64,000 bases of DNA from Halospina denitrificans. GTDB taxonomy: Bacteria > Pseudomonadota > Gammaproteobacteria > Pseudomonadales > Oleiphilaceae. The translations under genes and the position numbers were made by a program. Positions within the stretch are counted from its first letter, which is position 1, and each line of letters starts with the position of its first letter. Shown here piece after piece: positions 18,274-26,368 of this stretch. The DNA lies in assembly GCF_004364635.1 (NCBI RefSeq), contig NZ_SOAX01000003.1, positions 1 to 64,000 on the forward strand. The letters run 5' to 3'. The notes under the pieces were generated by a model, which worked only from the letters and a program-made list of their open reading frames with translations, did no database searches and was not told where the DNA came from.

Positions 18274-19424
18274 TCCGCATCGGGTTATTGATCATTCTCG
18301 CAGGGCTGTCGTGCCTGGCCTCCGGCGCCACTGAAGAAAGGGTGCGCGAGGTGCTGTCAGACCTGCGGGAGCGCCATGGTTTCCCGGGGGCGACGGTTGC
18401 CTGGGCGGGTCCTGGCAATAAGGTTCGTACCCTGGCCGTCGGCATGGCGGATCCGGACAGTGAGAGGCCCATGTCGCCAGACACTCCTATGCTGGCCGCC
18501 AGTATCGGCAAGTCCTTCGTCGCTGCGGCCATCCTGCGCGCTGCTGAACAAGACCAGCTTGAGCTGGATTCTCCAATATCGACCTGGCTCGGTGACGAGG
18601 AATGGTTCCACCGGCTACCCAATCACAAGACCCTGACCCTGCGTCGTCTGCTGACCCATACGGGTGGTTTGCTTGACCATGTCTACCTTCCGGCATTCCA
18701 GGCACTATTGCGCCAGTCCCGCACCAGCGCGGATGCTCCGGATACCCAGGAACTGATCAGCCTGATACTCGATACGGAACCGTTGTTTGCTCCCGGAGAA
18801 GGGTGGGCGTACTCAGATACCGGTTACCTGCTGGCAGCCCGTGTTCTGGAGGCCGCGACGGGGTGCCCCTGGACGGATTACGTCCGGACCCACTTCCTGA
18901 AACCATTGGATCTTGAGGACACGGCCCCGACCAATCAGCGTCATCTACCAGGGTTGGCAATGGGTATCATCAGTTCAGAGAACCCATTCGGGTTACCCGA
19001 GCGCACCATGGATGAAAATGACCGGCTGGTGTGGCACCCAGCTGTGGAGGATGCCGGCGGCGGATTCGTCAGCACGGCTGGCGATCTTGCCCGTTGGGGC
19101 AGGGCGCTATGGTCTGGCCGACTGCATTCCGAGGCCAGTTTCAAAGCCATGATGACCGGTAAACCCGTGAGCGAGGAGCGTGAAGGGGTTACCTACGGAC
19201 TTGGTGTGGTCATCGAGCCCACCGAACAATACGGCGAGGTCCGTGGCCACCGGGGCTGGATACCCGGCTATGTTTCTTCACTGAGGTACTACCCGGATTA
19301 CGATATCGCGATAGCCCTGCAGATCAATTCTGATATTGGCATGCTTGGAGAGCAGGGAAGCCTGACGCAGGTGGAGGCCGAGGTCACCGAGGCCATCCTC
19401 ACCCCGTACATGCAAGGAGAGTAA
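18270..19424 (+). CDS. Serine hydrolase of the beta-lactamase/class C family
   Basis: A 384-residue exported protein (signal peptide about residues 1-20, ending ASG) of the beta-lactamase-related serine hydrolase family (PF00144). The nucleophile motif is S78-I-G-K81, the Tyr motif YSDTGY and the third box HRGWIPGY. Such proteins include class C beta-lactamases, D-aminopeptidases and esterases; true beta-lactamase activity cannot be inferred. It is translationally coupled to the CPBP gene and followed 3 bases later by the nitroreductase-like gene. Confidence 0.88.
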   Translation: MIRIGLLIILAGLSCLASGATEERVREVLSDLRERHGFPGATVAWAGPGNKVRTLAVGMADPDSERPMSPDTPMLAASIGKSFVAAAILRAAEQDQLELDSPISTWLGDEEWFHRLPNHKTLTLRRLLTHTGGLLDHVYLPAFQALLRQSRTSADAPDTQELISLILDTEPLFAPGEGWAYSDTGYLLAARVLEAATGCPWTDYVRTHFLKPLDLEDTAPTNQRHLPGLAMGIISSENPFGLPERTMDENDRLVWHPAVEDAGGGFVSTAGDLARWGRALWSGRLHSEASFKAMMTGKPVSEEREGVTYGLGVVIEPTEQYGEVRGHRGWIPGYVSSLRYYPDYDIAIALQINSDIGMLGEQGSLTQVEAEVTEAILTPYMQGE

Positions 19425-19427
19425 ACA

Positions 19428-20435
19428 GTGAATTACTCGCAAAAGGTCAGAGAAATATGGCAGCCCCCAGAGCCGCAAACTGGAACGCCGGATTACAGGG
19501 AGCTTGTGCGCTACGCGACCCTGGCCGCATCCAGCCACAACACCCAACCCTGGCTATTCAAACTGGAAGATGGGCGAATACGGATTCTTCCTGATTTCTC
19601 AAGGCGTTGTCCGGCCGTGGATCCGGATGACCACCACCTTTACGCGAGCCTGGGCTGTGCCGCCGAGAATCTGATTCTGGCAGCGGAGGCGGCGGGGCTA
19701 AAGGGCTACTGCTCCTACGACGCCTCAACCTCGGGTGTACAGATTGATTTCGAGGAAACCACCCCCTTTCAATCATCGCTATTCAAGGCAATTACCCAAA
19801 GACAGTGTAGCCGCGTCGAATACGATGGATCGCCGCTCTCTGCTGAGCAGTTGCAGCTGCTGGAGCAAGCCGGGAAGGGCGATGGTGTCTCCATAATGCT
19901 GTTTACGGATGATGAGCAAAAAGAACAGATAGCCGGGTACGTCACCGCGGGTAACTCCGCTCAGTTTGGCGACTCTGCCTGGGGCCGGGAGCTTAAATCC
20001 TGGATTCGCTTTAGTGGGCGAGAGGCGGGAACCAGTGGTGACGGCCTGTATGGACCAGTCATGGGCAGTCCCAGCGTTCCCCGCTGGCTTGGGTTGTTAG
20101 CGATGCGATTCGGGTTTTCTGCGGAGAAGCAGAACCAGAAAGACGACCGGCACATCCGCAGCTCGTCGGCTGTTGCCGTACTGGTTTCCGATTCTGACGA
20201 CAAACCCCATTGGATTGAAGCGGGCCGGTGCTATGAACGACTTGCCTTGCAGGCGGCTGCGTTGGAGCTCAAGACGGCGTTCATTAACCAACCGGTTGAG
20301 GTCCCGGACCTGCGCGGTGACTTTGCCCGCTTCCTGGGGATTGGGAATGGCCGTCCGGACCTTGTGCTGCGGATTGGGCGCGGACCTGCGGCACCCCGAT
20401 CGCTGCGCCGCCCGGTGGAAGAGGTTCTTCTCTGA
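19428..20435 (+). CDS. Acg-type nitroreductase family protein
   Basis: A 335-residue protein of the Acg branch of nitroreductase-like flavoproteins: LAASSHNTQPWLFKL is the N-terminal FMN-region motif and the C-terminal half has the second nitroreductase lobe. Mycobacterial Acg proteins bind FMN but lack ordinary nitroreductase activity, so redox catalysis is not assured. The start is GTG 19428, with AAGGAG 8 bases upstream. It lies between the serine hydrolase and the M23 peptidase in the same packed run. Confidence 0.82.
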   Translation: MNYSQKVREIWQPPEPQTGTPDYRELVRYATLAASSHNTQPWLFKLEDGRIRILPDFSRRCPAVDPDDHHLYASLGCAAENLILAAEAAGLKGYCSYDASTSGVQIDFEETTPFQSSLFKAITQRQCSRVEYDGSPLSAEQLQLLEQAGKGDGVSIMLFTDDEQKEQIAGYVTAGNSAQFGDSAWGRELKSWIRFSGREAGTSGDGLYGPVMGSPSVPRWLGLLAMRFGFSAEKQNQKDDRHIRSSSAVAVLVSDSDDKPHWIEAGRCYERLALQAAALELKTAFINQPVEVPDLRGDFARFLGIGNGRPDLVLRIGRGPAAPRSLRRPVEEVLL

Positions 20436-20436
20436 G

Positions 20437-21390
20437 ATGCCCTGGATCACGGTACTTACCCAGTTGTTCCTGCCCGTCCTGTTGTTGGTTTGGCTCGCTC
20501 TGTTTCCGGCACCGGGCTCACTGGCTCTTGCGCTCCAGGGACTGTCTGTCGGTCTAGTGCTTTTCGGGCTCAGCTTTGCGGCCCTGTGGGCTCTACCTCC
20601 GTTCTGGGTGCCTTATCTGTACGGCCTGGTTTTTCTGTTGATCGTAATCCGGCAACTGATGACCATTCGTTCTTCCACCCATGGCCTCTGGCAGGCGTCA
20701 GTTGGCTCGCCCGTGCTTATCGCTGTAGTCGCTGGACTCGGAGTGCTTGGGGGGTACATGGGTATAGCCGCCATTCAGGGGCGGGTTACGCCCAACAGCG
20801 ACGTGGTGGATATCGCGCCGCCGTTTGCCGCCGGTCATTTCCTGGTCGCGCATGGCGGGTCAACTGAGATGGCGAATGTCCATCTCCGAACACTGGATGA
20901 ATCCGAAGAGCGTTTCCGGCCCTGGCGGGGCCAGAGCAGGGGGCTGGATATCTTTCGCATTACCCCCTGGGGATGGCATATGAGCGGATGGTGGCCGGCG
21001 GATCCGGCCCAGTACACGACCTTCGGTACCCCTGTTGTAGCGCCCTGCAGCGGCAGGGTAGCGAAGGTCGTCGATCGGTTTGAGGACATGACCGTTCCTG
21101 AAATGGACGGTGACAACAAAGCCGGTAATTATATTGCCGTCGACTGTGGTGATTTCGTGGTAATTCTCGCGCACCTGCGTCAGGGAAAGATGGCGGTTGC
21201 TGAAGGAGATCAGTTACGTGTTGGGGATACCCTGGGCGAAGCGGGCAACTCGGGAAACAGTTCCGAACCGCATCTGCATATTCACGCCCAGCGCGGGTTG
21301 CCCGCGGGGTCACCCTTGGGCGGGGAGCCGTTATGGCTGACCATCGACGGACAGTTTTTGGCACGCAACGAAAGACTCCATGTTCCGTGA
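20437..21390 (+). CDS. Membrane-anchored M23-family peptidase
   Basis: A 317-residue protein. Residues 1-115 hold about four membrane helices; the rest is an M23 (LytM/peptidase) domain with GTPVVAPCSGRVAKV, the LAHLRQGKM His, and GNSGNSSEPHLHIHAQ, whose HxH is a zinc ligand pair. Family members cleave peptidoglycan crosslinks. The start is ATG 20437, one base after the preceding stop; the longer frame from 20173 overlaps the nitroreductase gene and is unlikely. It closes the RND-to-M23 run. Confidence 0.85.
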   Translation: MPWITVLTQLFLPVLLLVWLALFPAPGSLALALQGLSVGLVLFGLSFAALWALPPFWVPYLYGLVFLLIVIRQLMTIRSSTHGLWQASVGSPVLIAVVAGLGVLGGYMGIAAIQGRVTPNSDVVDIAPPFAAGHFLVAHGGSTEMANVHLRTLDESEERFRPWRGQSRGLDIFRITPWGWHMSGWWPADPAQYTTFGTPVVAPCSGRVAKVVDRFEDMTVPEMDGDNKAGNYIAVDCGDFVVILAHLRQGKMAVAEGDQLRVGDTLGEAGNSGNSSEPHLHIHAQRGLPAGSPLGGEPLWLTIDGQFLARNERLHVP

Positions 21391-21512
21391 TTGCCGGTCC
21401 TGTTTTGGTAAACCCCACCAGTAATCGGAATAGCTTTGCTCTGGGCGCCAGCGACGACGCTCACCGCACTCAATAGCGCAGCAGCCCCGGCCCGCAGCTT
21501 GCTCTCTGCGAA

Positions 21513-21576
21513 AGGAAGGTGACGGTCCTTTTAGCATAGAACAGAAAAAACCAAATCCGTTGGATCGTCACTTCCT
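21513..21576. repeat. Imperfect inverted repeat in the gene-free stretch after the M23 gene
   Basis: Bases 21513-21528 (AGGAAGGTGACGGTCC) pair with 21562-21576 (GGATCGTCACTTCCT) with one bulge and one mismatch, around a 33-base loop. It lies between convergent transcripts and could be a terminator-like structure or a remnant element. The rest of the 209-base gap shows nothing recognisable. Confidence 0.4.
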
Positions 21577-21599
21577 GCTCGCATTTGGCCCCTGCAAGG

Positions 21600-22580
21600 T
21601 CACGTCATATCAACAACGACCCTCCCTCTGATCTTTCCTTCCAGCAGGTCGTCGGCAGCACCTATCGCCTGGTCCAGCGTAAGGGACTGAGTAATGGTGG
21701 TCAGCTGTTCCGGATCAAGAAGCTCACCCAGTCTGCGCCAGGCCTCGACTCGGTAGGCCAGGGGCTTCATGACGCTGTCGATACCCGCCAGCGTGACACC
21801 ACGCAGTATGAAAGGAGCGACGCTGGCTGGTAGATCCATGCCTTGAGCCAGGCCACAGCAAGCAACGGTCCCGTCATATTTCGTAGAAGCGAGCACGTTG
21901 GCAAGCGTGTGACTGCCAACACAGTCGATTGCGCCGGCCCAGCGTTCCTTGGCTAATGGGCGCCCCGGCTCGGAGAGTTCGTGGCGGTCAATCACGCCCT
22001 CCGCGCCCAGCCCACGCAGATACTCTGACTCTTCCAGGCGTCCCGTAGAGGCAACAACGTGATAGCCCAGCCGCGCCAGCAGTGTAATGGCATAGCTCCC
22101 CACGCCACCGTTGGCACCAGTGACGAGGATTTCCCCCTGATCCGGAGTAACACCGTGGCTTTCCAGCGCCATAACCGCCAGCATGGCCGTATAACCGGCC
22201 GTACCGATCGCCATGGACTGATAGGGTGTGAAAGCGGCGGGTTGGGGGATCAGCCAGCGGCTATCGAGCCGTGCTTTCTCTGCCAATCCACCCCAGTGTT
22301 TTTCGCCCACGCCCCAGCCGTTGAGCAGCACCGTATCCCCAGGCTTGAAATCGGATGCGGAGGACTCCTCCACAACCCCTGACAGATCGATTCCCGGCAC
22401 CATGGGGAACTGCTTAACGACGGGCCCCTTGCCAGTGATGGCGAGCGCATCCTTGTAATTGAGCGTACTGGATTGGACCCGCACAGTGACGTCGCCATCA
22501 GGGAGCTCCGATTCATCCAGCGACTTGATCTCCACCCGCTGCTCGCCATCCTGCTTATCAATAAAAACTGCGTTGAACAT
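21600..22580 (-). CDS. acuI: YhdH/AcuI-type acryloyl-CoA reductase-like oxidoreductase
   Basis: A 326-residue zinc-independent MDR-superfamily reductase with the YhdH/AcuI signature: [16 protein letters not shown] near the N-terminus and the NADPH loop [18 protein letters not shown]. AcuI reduces acryloyl-CoA to propanoyl-CoA, for example in DMSP breakdown; related YhdH enzymes have broader activity. The gene follows a TetR regulator of the AcuR type on the same strand, which supports the assignment. GAGG lies 6 bases before ATG 22580. Confidence 0.85.
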   Translation of the reverse strand: MFNAVFIDKQDGEQRVEIKSLDESELPDGDVTVRVQSSTLNYKDALAITGKGPVVKQFPMVPGIDLSGVVEESSASDFKPGDTVLLNGWGVGEKHWGGLAEKARLDSRWLIPQPAAFTPYQSMAIGTAGYTAMLAVMALESHGVTPDQGEILVTGANGGVGSYAITLLARLGYHVVASTGRLEESEYLRGLGAEGVIDRHELSEPGRPLAKERWAGAIDCVGSHTLANVLASTKYDGTVACCGLAQGMDLPASVAPFILRGVTLAGIDSVMKPLAYRVEAWRRLGELLDPEQLTTITQSLTLDQAIGAADDLLEGKIRGRVVVDMT

Positions 22581-22596
22581 TGGTTACCTCTTTTTG

Positions 22597-22610
22597 TAGA
22601 CGAACGTCTA
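22597..22610. promoter_or_regulatory. Palindromic operator before acuI
   Basis: A TAGAC/GTCTA palindrome with a 4-base spacer (six-base arms TAGACG and CGTCTA around AA) lies 17 bases upstream of the acuI start. The same half-sites recur before acuR, pointing to AcuR as the binder (inference). Confidence 0.6.
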
Positions 22611-22626
22611 TTAATCAATAAAAAAT

Positions 22627-23259
22627 TTACCGGGGCAAACCGTCCAGAAAGGTTTCGACAAACGTATCGAGCGGGCGGGCCGTAGCCTCCAGCCTCGCTC
22701 GCATGACGGCCCCCTCCCAACCGATCCAGAACGCTTCTGCCAGGCGATCACAGTCGGCTGATTGAGACAGTTCACCCATTTGCTGCGCCTCACGCAGACA
22801 GTAAGCCATCCGCTGTTGCCAGTCCTTGAGCGTTTCCTGCAGCCATGCTCGATAACCCTGGGGGAGGACGTTCGCTTCCTGTCCCAGATTTCCCACCAGG
22901 CATCCACGTTGGAAGCTATGCCGTTGCATACCTTCCTTCGCGTCCGCAACGAAGGCGCTTATCCGTTGCAGGGGCGGGAGGGAATCATTGAGTAAATGGC
23001 TATCAAGCTTCTTTGCGAAATAATTTGCGTAATGCTCCAGGATCGCGTATCCAAAGGCTTCTTTGCTTGAAAAGTAATAGTAGAACGAGCCCTTGGGTAC
23101 GCCGACACGCTTGAGGATGCCGTCAATGCCGGAGACGGCAAACCCCTGTTCGGTCAACACCTCCGTCCCGCTGCGAATAAGCGCGGCACGGGTGTCGATG
23201 TCGTCACGAGGGACCTTGGGCGGGCGACCTCGCCGTTTTTTAGGTAGCGTTTTCTCCAT
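22627..23259 (-). CDS. acuR: TetR-family regulator, AcuR type
   Basis: A 210-residue TetR-family repressor. The basic start KKRRGRPPKVPRDDIDTR and the HTH VSGIDGILKRVGVPKGSFYYYF are followed by an all-helical ligand domain with FQRGCLVGNLGQE, as in AcuR. AcuR represses acuI and neighbouring genes until acrylate is present. It lies upstream of acuI on the same strand with a 46-base gap. Confidence 0.85.
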   Translation of the reverse strand: MEKTLPKKRRGRPPKVPRDDIDTRAALIRSGTEVLTEQGFAVSGIDGILKRVGVPKGSFYYYFSSKEAFGYAILEHYANYFAKKLDSHLLNDSLPPLQRISAFVADAKEGMQRHSFQRGCLVGNLGQEANVLPQGYRAWLQETLKDWQQRMAYCLREAQQMGELSQSADCDRLAEAFWIGWEGAVMRARLEATARPLDTFVETFLDGLPR

Positions 23260-23267
23260 TGGGTTAA

Positions 23268-23286
23268 TATAGACTAGGTGTCTATA
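23268..23286. promoter_or_regulatory. Palindromic operator before acuR
   Basis: A perfect palindrome with 7-base arms TATAGAC and GTCTATA around TAGGT lies just upstream of acuR. Its TAGAC/GTCTA half-sites match those before acuI, suggesting autoregulation. Confidence 0.6.
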
Positions 23287-23420
23287 AAATTAAACCCCGA
23301 CCGACGATCGGCCAGGCAAAGCACTTGATAGGGCGGTACGGATATTTTTTGCGCATCAAGACCACTGGAAATGGTAGATTTTCAGGATACCCAAGACATT
23401 CTGCTGAAGGATCGTTAGAG

Positions 23421-23831
23421 ATGAAGCGAACACAGTTTCTCCAGGATTTGATTAAGAATCTCTCGCCAAACCTGGATCCGACCCCTTATGTGTACTGCAC
23501 AGTAGCTCACGCAAAGTATGGCGAGCTGGAAAGGCTGAAACCCATCGTCAGCATTGCCGAACTGGAGGGCCTTACGCTCGTCGTTCCTCTCGAGCAGGCC
23601 AAAGCGGAGAATCTGGACTACTACAGAGTCTTCCAGCGCATCACGCTCAAAGGCCACTCAAGTCTTGAAGCTCTGGGACTCACTTCGGTGGTAACGAGCC
23701 TGCTGGCTGAACGGGGCATCACCACCAACGTCATTGCAGGTTTCTATCACGACCACATGTTTGTGCCCAGTGAGCGAAGCGATGAAGCCATGCAGGCACT
23801 GAAGGAGCTTGCCAGCAATCCGGATAGCTGA
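23421..23831 (+). CDS. ACT-domain protein (ACT_3 type)
   Basis: A 136-residue protein whose middle, PYVYCTVAH to LEGLTLVVPLEQA, matches the ACT_3 family, and whose second half (LEALGLTSVVTSLLAERGITTNVIAGFYHDHMFVP) is an ACT-like lobe. ACT modules bind small ligands such as amino acids; the ligand here is unknown. ATG 23421 was chosen, with AAGGA about 10 bases upstream, over a longer frame from 23325 that lacks a ribosome site. It is divergent from acuR. Confidence 0.75.
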   Translation: MKRTQFLQDLIKNLSPNLDPTPYVYCTVAHAKYGELERLKPIVSIAELEGLTLVVPLEQAKAENLDYYRVFQRITLKGHSSLEALGLTSVVTSLLAERGITTNVIAGFYHDHMFVPSERSDEAMQALKELASNPDS

Positions 23832-23888
23832 AGACTGGGGGGCGGGTCGGCCAGGCAGCTCAGTGATCTTTTGGCCTTTCCACACTGT

Positions 23889-23916
23889 ATTTAACATAAT
23901 ATACATTATGCGCAAC
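23889..23916 (-). other. dif: Chromosome dimer resolution site dif
   Basis: Written as on the minus strand, the site reads GTTGCGCATAA (XerC arm, 23906-23916), TGTATA (spacer, 23900-23905) and TTATGTTAAAT (XerD arm, 23889-23899). It matches the E. coli dif site, as I recall it, at 27 of 28 positions, the single difference lying in the outer XerC arm. XerC/XerD resolve chromosome dimers here under FtsK control, so the site marks the replication terminus. It lies in a 260-base AT-rich gap without a gene. Confidence 0.93.
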
Positions 23917-24072
23917 GCTATGGAACCGAACCCCGTGTTTATGCGTATGGTAACTGTGAGCTTTGCTTTTAATTCGCATTGCAAAACAAAAACATAAAAA
24001 ATGCGCTAAAATTGGTGTATAGTCAGAGGATTATAGACTGTAGCAAAACGTAACTGGAATAAGGATAGTTCC

Positions 24073-24086
24073 GCCTCATGAGAGGC
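24073..24086 (+). promoter_or_regulatory. Small palindrome overlapping the XRE gene's ribosome site
   Basis: GCCTC-ATGA-GAGGC forms a short palindrome, and its right arm includes the GAGAGG ribosome site 6 bases before ATG 24092. It could be an operator for the encoded regulator or a hairpin limiting translation; both are guesses. Confidence 0.35.
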
Positions 24087-24091
24087 TATCG

Positions 24092-24298
24092 ATGAAATAC
24101 AACGCTAAGCAGTTCGGAATCAATGTCCGCGAAGTGCGCAGGAACCGGGAAATTTCCCAGGACCAGCTCGCGTTGAGAGCTGGGATCGATCGCAGCTATA
24201 TGGGCCGTATCGAGCGGGGTCAGGTCAATATTACGCTTGAAAAGGTGTACCGGCTGGCAGAGGCACTTGATTGCAGTGTTCGGGATCTGTTGCCCTGA
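24092..24298 (+). CDS. Small XRE-family HTH regulator
   Basis: A 68-residue single-domain Cro/C1-type regulator. The HTH runs about residues 10-62 (VREVRRNREISQDQLALRAGIDRSYMGRIERGQVN). The protein has no partner domain; similar small regulators control restriction-modification or phage loci, but no such genes are adjacent. It begins 175 bases from dif. Confidence 0.88.
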   Translation: MKYNAKQFGINVREVRRNREISQDQLALRAGIDRSYMGRIERGQVNITLEKVYRLAEALDCSVRDLLP

Positions 24299-24365
24299 TT
24301 CGGGCATGACGCGCAGGCAAAAGATGGCTATGCTGGCCACCTGAATTTCAGCCTGTGGAGTCGCA

Positions 24366-25568
24366 ATGCCCGGTTCGGACGATATTCGCCCTTATTCCGA
24401 TGACGAAATCAATGCCGTTATCCAGCGTCTGCTGCGCCAACGGGATTTTCTGGATCTGGTGGGACGCTTCCGTTACGGCCGCATCCATCGCCTGGCACCG
24501 CCGCTGATCCGATTCTGGGTGGCGGCGCAGATGCGGTTGGCATTCGGCCGCATCCAGTCCGTTGCGCAGCTTCAGTCGCGTATGGCACCGCTGGTTGCTC
24601 GAGGTCTGCGATCAACTACCAGCGGGATTTCGTGGTCAGGACTCGAAAACCTGGACAGTTCAAAGCCCTGTCTGTTCCTGTCCAGCCACCGGGATATAGT
24701 GCTTGATCCGGCTCTGGTGAACTATGCCCTCTATGAGTCCGGAATGGCCACCACCCGCATCGCCATCGGCGACAATCTAACCGGTAATCCCCTCGTTGCG
24801 GACCTGATGCGGCTGAACAAAAGCTTCATCGTCCGGCGCAACCTTTCCAATCCCCGTGAGATGCGCAACACCTTTCTGGAGCTATCCCGTTATATCCGCG
24901 AATCGCTCAGCGAAGGCCATTCCGTTTGGATGGCCCAGCGTGAAGGCCGGGCCAAGGACGGTGTGGATGTATCCGATCCCGCCATCATAAAGATGCTGTA
25001 CATGAGCCATAAACGGGATGGCGTCAGTCTTGCGGAGTCGATCCGCGAGCTGCGGGTGGTACCGGTCGCCATATCCTATGAGCTCGATCCCTGCGATGAG
25101 GACAAGGCTCGGGAACTGGAAGAGCGCTACCGCACCGGCCATTACGAGAAGCGACCGGGCGAAGATATCGAAAGTATTGTGAAGGGTGTGTCGGGATTCA
25201 AGGGTCAGGTCCATGTGGCCTTTGGGGCGCCTCTGGAGACCGATGACGTCGAGCGCGCCGAGGACGTGGCAAGGGCGGCTGACGAACAGATCCTGGCGCT
25301 GATGCACTTCAATCCCGTGAACTATGCTGCGGCGGAAAAACTCGCCACCCGTCATACCATCGGCGCCCTGCCCGCTTCACTGGAACAGGAAATGCCTGAT
25401 TCGAACCATCTCAGCGATGCTCACTCACAGCTCGACCAGCGCCTTCATGGTATGGACCCCGCGTTGCATCCCTGGTTACTCGGCATTTACGCTAACGCAT
25501 TATTAAGGCGCCATAATGTTTCGGTCGGGGAACTGAGTAACCCCGGGGACGAGCCAGTAGAGTCGTAA
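24366..25568 (+). CDS. Glycerol-phosphate acyltransferase-like protein (PlsC/PlsB family)
   Basis: A 400-residue acyltransferase with the HX4D motif in SSHRDIVLDPA (about residue 105), IAIGDNL, and the glutamate-glycine motif WMAQREGRAKDG (about residue 190). These are the acyltransferase blocks of glycerol-3-phosphate and 1-acyl-glycerol-phosphate acyltransferases in phospholipid synthesis. The exact acceptor is uncertain; it lacks the large size of canonical PlsB. The SDR gene follows after 28 bases. Confidence 0.83.
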   Translation: MPGSDDIRPYSDDEINAVIQRLLRQRDFLDLVGRFRYGRIHRLAPPLIRFWVAAQMRLAFGRIQSVAQLQSRMAPLVARGLRSTTSGISWSGLENLDSSKPCLFLSSHRDIVLDPALVNYALYESGMATTRIAIGDNLTGNPLVADLMRLNKSFIVRRNLSNPREMRNTFLELSRYIRESLSEGHSVWMAQREGRAKDGVDVSDPAIIKMLYMSHKRDGVSLAESIRELRVVPVAISYELDPCDEDKARELEERYRTGHYEKRPGEDIESIVKGVSGFKGQVHVAFGAPLETDDVERAEDVARAADEQILALMHFNPVNYAAAEKLATRHTIGALPASLEQEMPDSNHLSDAHSQLDQRLHGMDPALHPWLLGIYANALLRRHNVSVGELSNPGDEPVES

Positions 25569-25596
25569 TTAACAGTGACAAGGGAGAGCCGCGCCC

Positions 25597-26349
25597 ATGA
25601 ACAGGGTAGTACTGATAACCGGCGCCAGTTCGGGGCTGGGTGAAGGCATGGCCCGGGAGTTTGCGGCCCGGGGCAACAACCTGGCGCTCTGTGCGCGCCG
25701 TACGGAGAACCTTGAAGCCCTTAAATCAGAGCTTGAATCCAGGCACAGCGACATCAGTGTCAGCGTGCGCGCCTTGGATGTGAACGACCATGATGCGGTG
25801 TTCCAGGTTTTCAATGCCTTCCGGGACGAATTCGGGCAGCTGGACCGGGTGGTTGTGAATGCCGGCATCGGTAAGGGCCAGCCGCTTGGAACCGGGCGTT
25901 TCGAGGCCAACCGGCAGACGGCGGAGACGGATTTCGTGGCGGCCCTCGCGCAGTTTGAGGCGGCCATGGCAATTTTCCGGGAACAGAATCACGGGCACCT
26001 GGTCGGCATTTCCTCCATTTCCGCAGTCCGGGGCATGCCCGCCAACATGACAGTCTATGGTGCGACCAAGGCGGGGCTGGCCTCCATGGCGGAAGGCCTG
26101 CGCGTTGAACTGCGCAAAGCCGGGAGCCCCATAAAGGTTACAACCCTGTTGCCGGGCTATATACTGACGGCAATTAATGAGGATCTGAAGAACGCACCCT
26201 TTCGTGTGGATCGCGATACTGGATGTCGCGCACTGGTCGAGGCGATTGAGAAAGAAAAGCGGGTAGCCTGCGTGCCGCCCTGGCCCTGGACGCCAATCGC
26301 TTTCTTGCTGCGTCGCTTACCCGAGGCCGTTCTGGCTCGGATGTTCTGA
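25597..26349 (+). CDS. Short-chain dehydrogenase/reductase
   Basis: A 250-residue classical SDR with the NAD(P) loop TGASSGLG, the NAG motif VVNAGIG and the catalytic Ser and Tyr-x-x-x-Lys in SSISAV and YGATK. The C-terminus is longer and basic, as in YqjQ/SDR proteins close to membranes. The substrate is unknown. It lies after the acyltransferase and may act in the same lipid pathway (inference). Confidence 0.88.
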   Translation: MNRVVLITGASSGLGEGMAREFAARGNNLALCARRTENLEALKSELESRHSDISVSVRALDVNDHDAVFQVFNAFRDEFGQLDRVVVNAGIGKGQPLGTGRFEANRQTAETDFVAALAQFEAAMAIFREQNHGHLVGISSISAVRGMPANMTVYGATKAGLASMAEGLRVELRKAGSPIKVTTLLPGYILTAINEDLKNAPFRVDRDTGCRALVEAIEKEKRVACVPPWPWTPIAFLLRRLPEAVLARMF

Positions 26350-26368
26350 CACCTGGGGATCCATCGGT

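Noticed and set aside
18270-19424. Calling the serine hydrolase a resistance beta-lactamase
   Set aside because: The motifs only support the broader PF00144 family; the third box is HRG rather than the KTG of true class C enzymes.
20173-20436. N-terminal extension of the M23 peptidase
   Set aside because: It lies within the nitroreductase gene in another frame; ATG 20437 directly follows that gene's stop.
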